Source: Anaeromyxobacter dehalogenans 2CP-1
GTDB taxonomy: Bacteria; Myxococcota; Myxococcia; Myxococcales; Anaeromyxobacteraceae
DNA: 64,000 nt
Assembly: GCF_000022145.1 (NCBI RefSeq)
Contig: NC_011891.1
Span: forward strand, 4,136,501-4,200,500
Direction: 5' to 3'
Shown: piece after piece, positions 27,963 to 35,647 of the stretch
How positions within the stretch are numbered: the stretch's first letter is position 1
Layout: each line of letters opens with the position of its first letter
Translations under genes and position numbers: made by a program
Notes under the pieces: generated by a model
The model's input: the letters and a program-made list of their open reading frames with translations, nothing else
Told to the model about the DNA's origin: nothing
Databases searched by the model: none

Positions 27963-29756
27963 ATGCACACGTTGAAGTCGAATCGAGGTGCTGCACTTGG
28001 AGCACGCGTGACCATCGCGCTCGCATTGCTCGGGATCGCATTCGCCGGGTGCGGTCCTGGCGCGGAAGGGTCGTCCCCAGCGAGTTCATCAGAGCCGTTG
28101 TACGTGGCTTCCTCGAAGATCTGGCGGCTCAATCCCATTCCGGTTTGCTGGACGAATCCCTCGGAGGCGAACGCCATCGAGCGCGGCTGGATGCGCGCGG
28201 CTGTCGAGCGGGAGTACGAGGGCCATTCGGCAGTGCTGTTCGAGGGATGGGGGGCGTGTGGGGTGTTTCAGCGAGGAATTCGGATCGCGATCTCCGACGA
28301 ACAACCGCACACGATAGGCCTGGGGACGGACATTGACAGTGCATGGATGTATTCAAGTCCAGGAATGTACGTCAACTTCACCTTCCAAAACTGGAGCCCG
28401 TCATGCGCCGCGGGCTCGATGAGGCGGTATTGCATCGAGGCGATCGGCGTGCATGAGTTCGGCCACGCTCTCGGCTTTTCACACGAGCAGAACCGGCCCG
28501 ACACGCCGCGCGATATCTGCACGGATGCTCCCCAGGGTACGAACGGGGACACTCTCGTCGGCGCCTGGGACCTAGAATCCGTGATGAACTACTGCAATCC
28601 GAACTGGAACAACGGGGGCGTCCTCAGCGCGACAGACATCTTCGGACTGAGGATCTTCTACGGGCCGCCGAACCAGCTGTCGCGCGAGGCATGGGCAAGG
28701 GCCTCCGGAGGATTCTGGAACGCGCAGAAGTGGCTCGCGGGCGACTTCAACGGCGACGGACGCGCCGACCTCGCGAACGTGTTCAACGACGGGGGCTACT
28801 CCACCGTGGACGTGCATCTGTCCACGGGCAACGGATTTGTGCAGACGATCTGGGCGACGCGCTCGGGCGGCTTCTGGGACGCGCAGAAGTGGCTCGCGGG
28901 CGACTTCAACGGCGACGGACGCACCGACCTCGCGAACGTGTTCTACGACGGAGGATACTCCACCGTGGACGTGCACGTGTCCACGGGCAGCGGATTTGTG
29001 CGGACGCGCTGGGCGACGCGCTCGGGCGCCTTCTGGGACGCGCAGAAGTGGCTCGCGGGTGACTTTAACGGCGACGGACGCACCGACCTCGCGAACGTGT
29101 TCAACGACGGGGGATACTCCACCGTGGACGTGCATGTGTCCACGGGCAGCGCGTTCGTGCGGAGGGTCTGGGCGACGCGCTCGGGCGACTTCTGGGACGC
29201 TCAGAAGTGGCTCGCGGGCGATTTCGACGGCGACGGACGCGCCGACCTCGCGAACGTGTTCAATGACGGGGGTCTCATGTCCGCCGATGTTCACGTGTCG
29301 ACGGGCATCAGCTTCGAGCGGCAGGCGTGGGTCAGGCGCTCCTACCAGTTCTGGGACGCGCAGAAGTGGATGGCAGCCGACCTGAGTGGCGACGGTCGGG
29401 CGGACCTCGTCAACGTGTTCAGCGACGGGGATCTCATGTCCGCCGACGTGAACGTCTCGTCCGGGGCCGGGTTCCGCCGCGAGCGGTGGGCGACGCGGTC
29501 CTACGGGTTCTCAGATGCGCAGAAGTGGATGGCGGCGGACTTCAGCGGCGATGGCCGAGCGGACCTGGCGAACGTCTTCAACGATGCAGGAAACATGTCT
29601 TCGGATATCCACGTCGCCGAGTGTCCGAGCGGGTGGCAACAGTGCTCAACAGCGAGCGGCAGCTGCGTCGACATGCAGCACGACGCCGCGAACTGTGGTT
29701 CGTGCGCGAACACGTGCGCGAGCGGTCTGACGTGCAATCACGGCAGTTGCGGGTGA
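27963..29756 (+). CDS. Lipoprotein zinc metalloprotease with six FG-GAP/VCBS repeats
   Basis: A 597-residue predicted surface lipoprotein (lipobox FAGC near 27). Residues about 45-240 are a metzincin-type protease: HEFGHALGFSHE near 164-175 and the Met-turn SVMNY near 206. Six tandem 53-residue units (WDAQKWLAGDFNGDGRADLA followed by NVFNDGG) fill about 245-555, each with a DxNGDG calcium loop, as in FG-GAP propellers. A Cys-rich tail (NCGSCANTCASGLTCNHGSC) ends the protein, a myxobacterial surface-protein hallmark. AGGGAAAG precedes the ATG. The DNA is visibly less GC-rich than its neighbours, which suggests acquisition or recent repeat expansion. A strong terminator follows. Confidence 0.85.
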   Translation: MHTLKSNRGAALGARVTIALALLGIAFAGCGPGAEGSSPASSSEPLYVASSKIWRLNPIPVCWTNPSEANAIERGWMRAAVEREYEGHSAVLFEGWGACGVFQRGIRIAISDEQPHTIGLGTDIDSAWMYSSPGMYVNFTFQNWSPSCAAGSMRRYCIEAIGVHEFGHALGFSHEQNRPDTPRDICTDAPQGTNGDTLVGAWDLESVMNYCNPNWNNGGVLSATDIFGLRIFYGPPNQLSREAWARASGGFWNAQKWLAGDFNGDGRADLANVFNDGGYSTVDVHLSTGNGFVQTIWATRSGGFWDAQKWLAGDFNGDGRTDLANVFYDGGYSTVDVHVSTGSGFVRTRWATRSGAFWDAQKWLAGDFNGDGRTDLANVFNDGGYSTVDVHVSTGSAFVRRVWATRSGDFWDAQKWLAGDFDGDGRADLANVFNDGGLMSADVHVSTGISFERQAWVRRSYQFWDAQKWMAADLSGDGRADLVNVFSDGDLMSADVNVSSGAGFRRERWATRSYGFSDAQKWMAADFSGDGRADLANVFNDAGNMSSDIHVAECPSGWQQCSTASGSCVDMQHDAANCGSCANTCASGLTCNHGSCG

Positions 29757-29794
29757 GCTCTCCTGCTCATCTCCAGACGGTAGGGATCAGTATT

Positions 29795-29829
29795 GAAGCC
29801 CAGCGGACTTCCCAGGTCCGCTGGGCTTC
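29795..29829 (+). terminator. Terminator after the FG-GAP protease gene
   Basis: GAAGCCCAGCGGAC and GTCCGCTGGGCTTC form a perfect 14-bp stem with a 7-nt loop, 38 bp after the stop. It is followed by a short CGCCGTTT stretch. Confidence 0.75.
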
Positions 29830-30178
29830 GCCGTTTGCGGATGCGCGTCGCGTCACGGCGGGTCGCCCCAGGTCGCTCGCAAGCTGATCGGCTACTAGCG
29901 CCGATGGCCCGTCGCGAGCGTGTCGGATCCGCGTCCACGGAACGATCCACATTTCGCCAGCCAGCGCACGGGCTCGTGCGCGAGGGAAGCCGCGGTCGGG
30001 TCGCGCGCCCGTCGGCGATGCCGAGGCGAGGTCCTCTCGCCGCCTACTACTACCCGTGCGTAAGCCTCCCGGGTGCGCGTCTGCCTGCCGCTCGACCGTG
30101 GGGGGAGCATCGATCTCAATAAACGACCGCGCCCAGGTCGAGGCGCCGCAAGTCGCGCGCACCTCCGATGACATCTCA
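29830..30178. other. No gene seen between the protease terminator and RNase P RNA
   Basis: Frames here overlap the 3' end of RNase P RNA on the other side and lack codon bias. No tRNA-like fold or clear promoter was seen. Confidence 0.5.
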
Positions 30179-30186
30179 GAAAAAAA

Positions 30187-30600
30187 GACCGGAGCCGCCC
30201 TGTAAGCCGGGTTCTGTTCCGCGGGAAACCCCGCGGCGACGAACATTCATCTCGGACGCGCGTTGCCGCGCGTCTCCAGCGAGCATACCCGGAGGCCTGG
30301 ACCGGGCCGGTCTTGCCCTCCCGCTCGCGCGGGTGGGACGCCTCCCTATTCGCTCTTGCACCGCGTGGGGTTTGCCGTGCCGCGCCGGTCACCCGGCGCG
30401 CGGTGCGCTCTTACCGCACCGTTTCACCCTTGCCACGCACGCCGGTCGCCCGGCGCCGTTCGGCGGTCTGTTCTCTGTGGCACTTTCCTGCGGGTCGCCC
30501 CGACCGGCCGTTGGCCGGCACGCTGCCCTCTGGTGCCCGGACTTTCCTCGGCGGCCCCCTTCCCTGCAGGACCGACGCGTTCGCCCGGGCGGCTCCGGCG
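30187..30600 (-). ncRNA. rnpB: RNase P RNA (class A)
   Basis: Catalytic RNA that trims tRNA 5' ends. The minus strand shows the universal blocks in order: GAGGAAAGTCCGGGC near the 5' end, CAGAGGGCAG, AAGGGTGAAACGGTGCGGTA, AGAGCGAATAG, and ACAGAACCCGGCTTA near the 3' end. Helix P1 pairs CCGGAGCCGCC (5') with GGCGGCUCCGG (3'), so the RNA spans about 412 nt. A run of seven T (30180-30186) follows P1 and makes it the terminator. The 5' end is set by P1 and may be off by about 10 nt. It lies just downstream of nth. Confidence 0.95.
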
Positions 30601-30639
30601 AGGCGGATGTAACACGCGGGCGGCGGGCCGGCAATGGGC

Positions 30640-31332
30640 CTACCGGCGCAGGGCGGCCGGGACCCCGCGCTTCGGGCAGAGGTCGGCCACCACGCAGCGG
30701 GAGCACGCCGGCGCGCGCGCGGCGCAGGTCCGGCGCCCGTGCCACACGAACAGCTGGTGGCCGCGACCCCAGCGCGCCTCGGGCAGGAGCGCCATGAGGT
30801 CCCGCTCCACGCGGTCGGGATCCTGCTCGCGGGTGAGGCCGAGCCGTCGCGAGACGCGGCCGACGTGCGTGTCCACCGGGAACGCCTCCGCCGCGCCGAG
30901 GTGCACGAGCACCACGCCGGCGGTCTTCCGCCCGACCCCGGGCAGCGCCTCGAGCGCCTCGCGCGTGCGGGGCACGCGGCCACCGTGCTCGCGCGCGATC
31001 GCGCCCATGGCGGCCACGATCGCCTTCGCCTTGTTCCGGAACAGCCCGAGCGACCGGAGGTACGGCCAGAGCTCCTCCGGCTGCGCGCCGGCGTAGGCCG
31101 CGGCGTCCGGAAAGCGCGCGAACAGCGCGGGCGTCACCTTGTTCACGCCGGCGTCGGTGCTCTGCGCCGAGAGGATCACCGACACGAGGAGCTGGAGGTC
31201 GTCCTGGAACGCGAGCGCGATGCGCGCCTCGGGCATCTCCGCGTCGAGGCGGTCCACGATCTCGGCGGCGCGCGCGCGAGCCTGCGCGGTGGGCGCGCGG
31301 GGGCGTGCGCGGAGCCGGGAGCGGGGCGGCAT
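30640..31332 (-). CDS. nth: Endonuclease III
   Basis: A 230-residue HhH-GPD DNA glycosylase/AP lyase that removes oxidised pyrimidines. LPGVGRKTAGVVL holds the helix-hairpin-helix and catalytic Lys, and VDTHVGRVSRRLGL holds the catalytic Asp. The 4Fe-4S cluster loop has the right spacing C-X6-C-X2-C-X5-C at the C-terminus (from CAARAPAC). The start ATG at 31332 gives a normal length with a short Arg-rich N-terminal extension. Confidence 0.96.
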   Translation of the reverse strand: MPPRSRLRARPRAPTAQARARAAEIVDRLDAEMPEARIALAFQDDLQLLVSVILSAQSTDAGVNKVTPALFARFPDAAAYAGAQPEELWPYLRSLGLFRNKAKAIVAAMGAIAREHGGRVPRTREALEALPGVGRKTAGVVLVHLGAAEAFPVDTHVGRVSRRLGLTREQDPDRVERDLMALLPEARWGRGHQLFVWHGRRTCAARAPACSRCVVADLCPKRGVPAALRR

Positions 31333-31814
31333 GCGGGCGCGGATGCTAGCACCGGCGGCCGCGCCGGCGGGACGCCGGAAGAAAGAAGGCGCCCCGGCGC
31401 GGCGGCCAGGGCGCCTTTCCCACACCCTCCCCCGCGGAAGGCGGCGCCGGATGCGGCGAGACGATGGCGAGAGGGTGCGCCGGGAGCCGGCGCGGGGTCA
31501 AAGCCCCGGACCGGACGTCACGTACAGTGAACGCGCCGGCGCCCCGCTCCCGGCCCGGCCTCCCTGCCGCCGGCCGATCCCCCGGGGCCCCGGGAGATGT
31601 GCGTGCGTGCAGGGAGATGCAGGGAACTCCGGGAGGATCCCCGCCCCTCCTCCGCCGGGCCCGCCGGCGGCGCCGTGTCCCGTCCTCACTCGACAAATGG
31701 GGCCGCCCGTGCCAGCCTCTGCGCTCGCATCGGGTCCCGCGGGGGGCGGGCCGTCGCTCGGCACGCCGCTCCAGGGAAAGGCCCTCGTCGCGCGCCATTG
31801 GAGGATCGCGCTTC
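31333..31814. other. Intergenic region upstream of pssA
   Basis: 482 bp between divergent nth and pssA. A 9-bp inverted repeat (AAGGCGCCC/GGGCGCCTT, 31386-31417) followed by TTTCC is the only structure noted. Open frames here have no coding character. The pssA ribosome-binding site (TTGGAGGA) lies at the right edge. Confidence 0.4.
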
Positions 31815-32669
31815 ATGCAGATCAACCTGCGCAAGGCGATGTTCGTGCTGCCGAACCTGTTCACGGTCAGCTCGATCTTCCTGGGCTTCTACGCGCTCAC
31901 GCTGTCCGCCGGGGACGCCACCCCCGCCCAGCTCTACCAGGCGGCCCTGGCCATCTTCTTCGCCATGTTCTTCGACGCGTTCGACGGCCGCGTCGCGCGC
32001 ATGACGAAGACCCAGTCCGACTTCGGGGTCCAGCTCGACAGCCTGGCCGACGTCATCTCCTTCGGCGCGGCCCCGGCGCTGCTCGTCTACAAGTGGGCGC
32101 TCGCCCCGCTGGGCTTCATCGGCCTGTTCTTCTCCTTCGCCTTCGCCGCCTGCGGCGCGCTCCGCCTGGCGCGCTTCAACGTGCTCGCGCAGCGCGGCGA
32201 CAAGGGCTCGTCCGCCTTCTTCGTCGGGCTCCCCATCCCGCTCGCCGCCGGCACCATCACGGCGCTCGTCATCGCGCACTACAAGGAGTTCGGCGCGGCC
32301 ACCAACCCGGCCACCCGCGTGCCGGTGCTGGTGGTGGTCGCCCTGCTCTCGTTCCTGATGGTCTCGACCGTCCGTTACCGCACCTTCAAGGACGTGCACC
32401 TGTCCGCCCGCAGCCTGTCCGCGTTCGTGCTGGCGAGCGCGGTGGGGCTGGCGGTCGCGTACGCGACCCGCGCGTCCTTCGCGCTCGTGGTCTACATGGG
32501 CGCGTACATCGCCATGGGCCTGGCCGAGTCGCTGTTCGAGAAGGCGCGCACGCTGGATCGCAGCCGGCTGCCGCCGGACGTGCGCGCCGAGCTCGACGCC
32601 GACGAGGCGCTCGAGCCGGGCCCCGAGGACGTGGACGGGGACAAGGCGGAGCAGGACGAGTACATCTAG
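31815..32669 (+). CDS. pssA: CDP-diacylglycerol-serine O-phosphatidyltransferase
   Basis: A 284-residue integral membrane enzyme that makes phosphatidylserine, the precursor of phosphatidylethanolamine. The CDP-alcohol phosphotransferase signature D-G-x2-A-R-x8-G-x3-D-x3-D is present as DGRVARMTKTQSDFGVQLDS, continuing LADVISFG (near residues 53-80). About eight hydrophobic segments are present, and the C-terminus is an acidic cytoplasmic tail. GGAGG precedes the ATG. It lies 3 bp upstream of pgpA, giving a phospholipid operon. Confidence 0.94.
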   Translation: MQINLRKAMFVLPNLFTVSSIFLGFYALTLSAGDATPAQLYQAALAIFFAMFFDAFDGRVARMTKTQSDFGVQLDSLADVISFGAAPALLVYKWALAPLGFIGLFFSFAFAACGALRLARFNVLAQRGDKGSSAFFVGLPIPLAAGTITALVIAHYKEFGAATNPATRVPVLVVVALLSFLMVSTVRYRTFKDVHLSARSLSAFVLASAVGLAVAYATRASFALVVYMGAYIAMGLAESLFEKARTLDRSRLPPDVRAELDADEALEPGPEDVDGDKAEQDEYI

Positions 32670-32672
32670 CGC

Positions 32673-33296
32673 GTGACCACGCCGCCCTCGCCCGCGCCCG
32701 GCCCGGCCATGCCCGCGCCGGGCGCGTCCTCCCCCGGCCTCCTCTCCCGCCTCCGCCGCCGCGGCCTGAAGCGCGGCCCGAGCCCGAAGGGCCCGCCGGG
32801 CCCGGCGGTGCTGTTCGCCGCGTGGGGCCCGTGCGGCTACGCGCCGGTCGCGCCCGGCACGTTCGGCACGCTCGGCGCCATCCCGCTCTACTGGGCGCTC
32901 ACCTGGCTCACCTGGCCCGCGTACCTCGCGGTCACCGCGGCGCTCACCGCGCTCGCCATGGTGGCGGCCCAGCGCGCCGGCCGTTACTGGGGAGTGGCCG
33001 ATGCCTCGCCCATCGTGGTGGACGAGGTGGCCGGGTACCTCGTGACCATGGCGCTCGTCCCGTTCTCCTGGCCCGCGGCGATTGCCGGCTTCGTGCTGTT
33101 CCGGATCTTCGACGTGCTGAAGCCCTGGCCGGCCTCCGCGTTCGACCGCGTGAAGAACGGCTTCGGCGTGGTGATGGACGACGTGGCGGCCGGGGTGTTC
33201 GCCTGGTGCACGCTGCAGTTCGTGCAGCTCGCGCTGCGGCTCCTCGCCGGCTGCGGGACCGTGTTCCACTGGTGGTGCGTGGAGGTGGGGTCGTGA
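32673..33296 (+). CDS. pgpA: Phosphatidylglycerophosphatase A
   Basis: A 207-residue membrane phosphatase that makes phosphatidylglycerol. Family motifs: GYAPVAPGTFGTLGAIPL, then VVDEVAGYLVTM, then FRIFDVLKPWPASAFDRVKN with GFGVVMDDVAAG. The start is GTG at 32673 and the first 40 residues are a Pro/Ala-rich extension, so a later start is possible. The stop overlaps the cinA ATG (TGATG), so the two are translationally coupled. Confidence 0.92.
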   Translation: MTTPPSPAPGPAMPAPGASSPGLLSRLRRRGLKRGPSPKGPPGPAVLFAAWGPCGYAPVAPGTFGTLGAIPLYWALTWLTWPAYLAVTAALTALAMVAAQRAGRYWGVADASPIVVDEVAGYLVTMALVPFSWPAAIAGFVLFRIFDVLKPWPASAFDRVKNGFGVVMDDVAAGVFAWCTLQFVQLALRLLAGCGTVFHWWCVEVGS

Positions 33297-34522
33297 TGCA
33301 GGTGGAGATCCTCGCGACCGGCGACGAGCTGCTCACCGGCCAGGTGGTGGACACGAACTCCCCGTGGCTGATGGACCGGCTGTGGGACCTCGGCCTCATG
33401 GTGCGGCGCAAGACGCTGGTGGCCGACGACCGCGACGACCTGCGCGCCGCCATCCTCGAGACCACCGCGCGCGCCGACCTCGTCGTCATGAGCGGCGGGA
33501 TGGGCCCGACCGAGGACGACCTCACCTCGGAGTGCGTCGCGGCGGTCCTGGGCGTGCCGCTGGAGCGCCACGAGCCGTCGATCGAGGTGCTGCGCGAGCG
33601 CTTCCGCAAGTTCGGGCGCGCGCTCACGCCGAACAACGAGAAGCAGGCCTGGTTCCCGCGCGGCGCGGAGGTGATCCCGAACCGCTGGGGCAGCGCGCCG
33701 GGGTTCACGGTGCCGGTGGGGCGCGGGCGGGTGGTGTGCCTGCCCGGCGTGCCGGTGGAGTACCGGGGCCTGTGCGAGGAGTGGGTGCTGCCGCACGTCG
33801 GCGCCCGGCTGAGCGAGGTGCCCGCGGCGGGCCTGGTGAAGCTGTTCGCCGTGCCCGAGTCGCACGCCGACCACGCCATGCGCCCGGTGATGGACGACCC
33901 GGCCAACGCCGGCGTCCGCTTCGGCTACCGCGCCCACTGGCCCGAGACCCACGTGAAGTGGACCGTGCCCGGTCCCGACGCGGCGGGCCGCGCGGCGCGC
34001 ATCCGCGAGCGGGTGCTCGGGATCTTCGGCGAGCAGGTGTTCGGCGAGGGCAAGGACGAGCTGCCGGATCTGGTGGTGGCGCGCCTCGCCGCGCGCGGCG
34101 AGCGGGTGGCGCTGGGCGAGTCCTGCACCGGCGGGATGGTGGCCGAGCTCCTCACCGCGGTGCCGGGCGCCTCGGCGGTGCTCGACCTCGGGGTGGTCGC
34201 CTACGCGAACGCGGCCAAGGAGCGGGTGCTGGGCGTGCCGGCGGAGCTGCTCGCGGCGCACGGCGCCGTGTCGGAGCCGGTGGCGAGGGCGCTCGCCGAG
34301 GGCGCGCGCCGGGCCGGCGGCGCAGCCTGGGGCGTCGGCATCACCGGCATCGCGGGGCCGAGCGGCGGCACGCCGGAGAAGCCGGTGGGCACCGTGCACC
34401 TCGCGGTGGCGGGCCCGTCGGGCACCGAGACCGTCGCGCGCGCCTACCGCGGCGACCGCGACCGCGTGCGGCGCCAGGCCGCCTACGAGGCGCTCAACCT
34501 GCTGCGGCTCGCGCTGCGCTGA
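33296..34522 (+). CDS. cinA: CinA family protein (nicotinamide-nucleotide amidase)
   Basis: A 408-residue two-domain protein. The N-terminal MoaB-like domain (VEILATGDELLTGQVVDTNS, GGMGPTEDDLT, PGFTVPVGRGRVVCLPGVPVE without its N-terminal Gly-rich loop) has COG1058 ADP-ribose pyrophosphatase-type features; the C-terminal PncC domain (LGESCTGGMVAELLTAVPGA, GITGIAGPSGGTPEKPVGTV) deamidates NMN in NAD recycling. In some bacteria cinA is competence-induced and cotranscribed with recA; here recA is separate. It is coupled to pgpA by the TGATG overlap. Confidence 0.94.
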   Translation: MQVEILATGDELLTGQVVDTNSPWLMDRLWDLGLMVRRKTLVADDRDDLRAAILETTARADLVVMSGGMGPTEDDLTSECVAAVLGVPLERHEPSIEVLRERFRKFGRALTPNNEKQAWFPRGAEVIPNRWGSAPGFTVPVGRGRVVCLPGVPVEYRGLCEEWVLPHVGARLSEVPAAGLVKLFAVPESHADHAMRPVMDDPANAGVRFGYRAHWPETHVKWTVPGPDAAGRAARIRERVLGIFGEQVFGEGKDELPDLVVARLAARGERVALGESCTGGMVAELLTAVPGASAVLDLGVVAYANAAKERVLGVPAELLAAHGAVSEPVARALAEGARRAGGAAWGVGITGIAGPSGGTPEKPVGTVHLAVAGPSGTETVARAYRGDRDRVRRQAAYEALNLLRLALR

Positions 34523-34534
34523 GCGACGGGCGCG

Positions 34535-34993
34535 TCACGCCGCCGGCGGGGCGGCGGGCTCGAGGCAGAACGCCTCGACGAAGCGATCCCAGGTGACCTG
34601 CGCGGCGCCGCTCGCCATCAGCGCCTCGTAGGTGCGCGTGGCCGCCTCGAGCAGCTCCGGCAGCGGCCGCGGCGCGTAGCGGGCGGTGAGCCCGCCGTCC
34701 TCGAGCACGCGGCGCACCAGCGCCTGCACGTTCACCGCGCGCCCCTCCAGCTTGCCCTGGCGGTCGATGAGCCACCCGACGAGCTGGCCGATCCGCTCGC
34801 GCACCGCCACCCGCACGCCGGCGCCGCCGGCGGCGAGCGCCTCGTTCACGGCGTCCGGCGCCGCGTCGCGGACCACCACCCAGGTGAGCGAACGGTCCGC
34901 GGCGTACCCGGCGCGCTCCAGCGCCGCGCGGCAGCGGGCCTCTTCCTCGGGAGGGCAGCGGATGCGGACCACGGGCTCGGTGCGGGGGCTCAC
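34535..34993 (-). CDS. Hypothetical protein
   Basis: A 152-residue soluble protein without a recognised family. The N-terminus (PVVRIRCPPEEEARCRAALE) looks like a small alpha/beta fold with two Cys, and the C-terminal half is helical. It is convergent with cinA, 12 bp apart. Codon use is like the backbone, so it is probably a real gene. Confidence 0.6.
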   Translation of the reverse strand: MSPRTEPVVRIRCPPEEEARCRAALERAGYAADRSLTWVVVRDAAPDAVNEALAAGGAGVRVAVRERIGQLVGWLIDRQGKLEGRAVNVQALVRRVLEDGGLTARYAPRPLPELLEAATRTYEALMASGAAQVTWDRFVEAFCLEPAAPPAA

Positions 34994-35082
34994 GGGCCCC
35001 GTTCGTACCCTCGCGCCGGCCGGCGCGCAACGGCGTCCACGCGCGGCCCGCGCCGGCAGCCCGGGCGCGCTATCCTCCGGGC

Positions 35083-35571
35083 GTGTCCGAGGGCCCTCCC
35101 GACCCCGCCGCGCTGGAGCTGCTCCGCTCCCGGAGCGGCCTCTCCATCGACCCCGAGGGCCGGTTCCTGCACCGCGGCGAGCCGATCACCCACGCCCGCA
35201 CGCTGGAGGCGCTGTGGCGCTCGCTCTCGCGCACGCCGGACGGGCGCTACGAGGTCGCGATCGGCCGGGAGCGCGCCTACGTGCAGGTGGACGAGGCGCC
35301 GTACGCGGTGCGCGGCGCCACCGAGGACCCGCGCGGCGGACCGCCGCTCCTGCACCTGTCCGACGGCACCGCGGAGCCGCTCGACCCCGCCACCCTGTCC
35401 GTCGGCGCGGACGGCGTGCTGCGCTGCGCAGTGAAGGGCGGGGCCCACCGGGCCCGATTCACCCGCGCGGGCCACGTGTCGCTCGGCCTGATGCTGCGTG
35501 AGGACCCTCCCGGGTCGGGTGGCTACGCACTTTTCGTGAATGGCGCGCGCTGGCCGGTGACGGTGTTGTAG
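35083..35571 (+). CDS. DUF1285 family protein
   Basis: A 162-residue soluble protein of the DUF1285 family: SGLSIDPEGRFLHRGEPITH near 20-40, a GRYEVAIGRERAYVQVDEAP stretch continuing YAVRG, and a DGVLRCAVKGGAHRARFTR strand pair. The function is unknown; the fold is a small beta barrel. TATCCT ends exactly 6 nt before the GTG start, so the mRNA is probably leaderless and the GTG is confirmed indirectly. Confidence 0.75.
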   Translation: MSEGPPDPAALELLRSRSGLSIDPEGRFLHRGEPITHARTLEALWRSLSRTPDGRYEVAIGRERAYVQVDEAPYAVRGATEDPRGGPPLLHLSDGTAEPLDPATLSVGADGVLRCAVKGGAHRARFTRAGHVSLGLMLREDPPGSGGYALFVNGARWPVTVL

Positions 35572-35647
35572 TCCGCACGGACGGTGCCCGGCGCGGTATC
35601 CTTCCGGTTGCTCGCCCGGCGGCGGGCCCGACCGTTACCTTCCGCAA

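Noticed and set aside
28690-29620. Repeats as a CRISPR array
   Set aside because: They are 159-bp in-frame coding repeats without spacers.
29767-30246. 159-codon minus frame near the RNase P 3' end
   Set aside because: Includes the 3' end of RNase P RNA and the terminator hairpin; no protein features.
30263-31096. Plus-strand frames over RNase P RNA
   Set aside because: They overlap the universally conserved RNase P RNA blocks and nth antisense; no codon bias.
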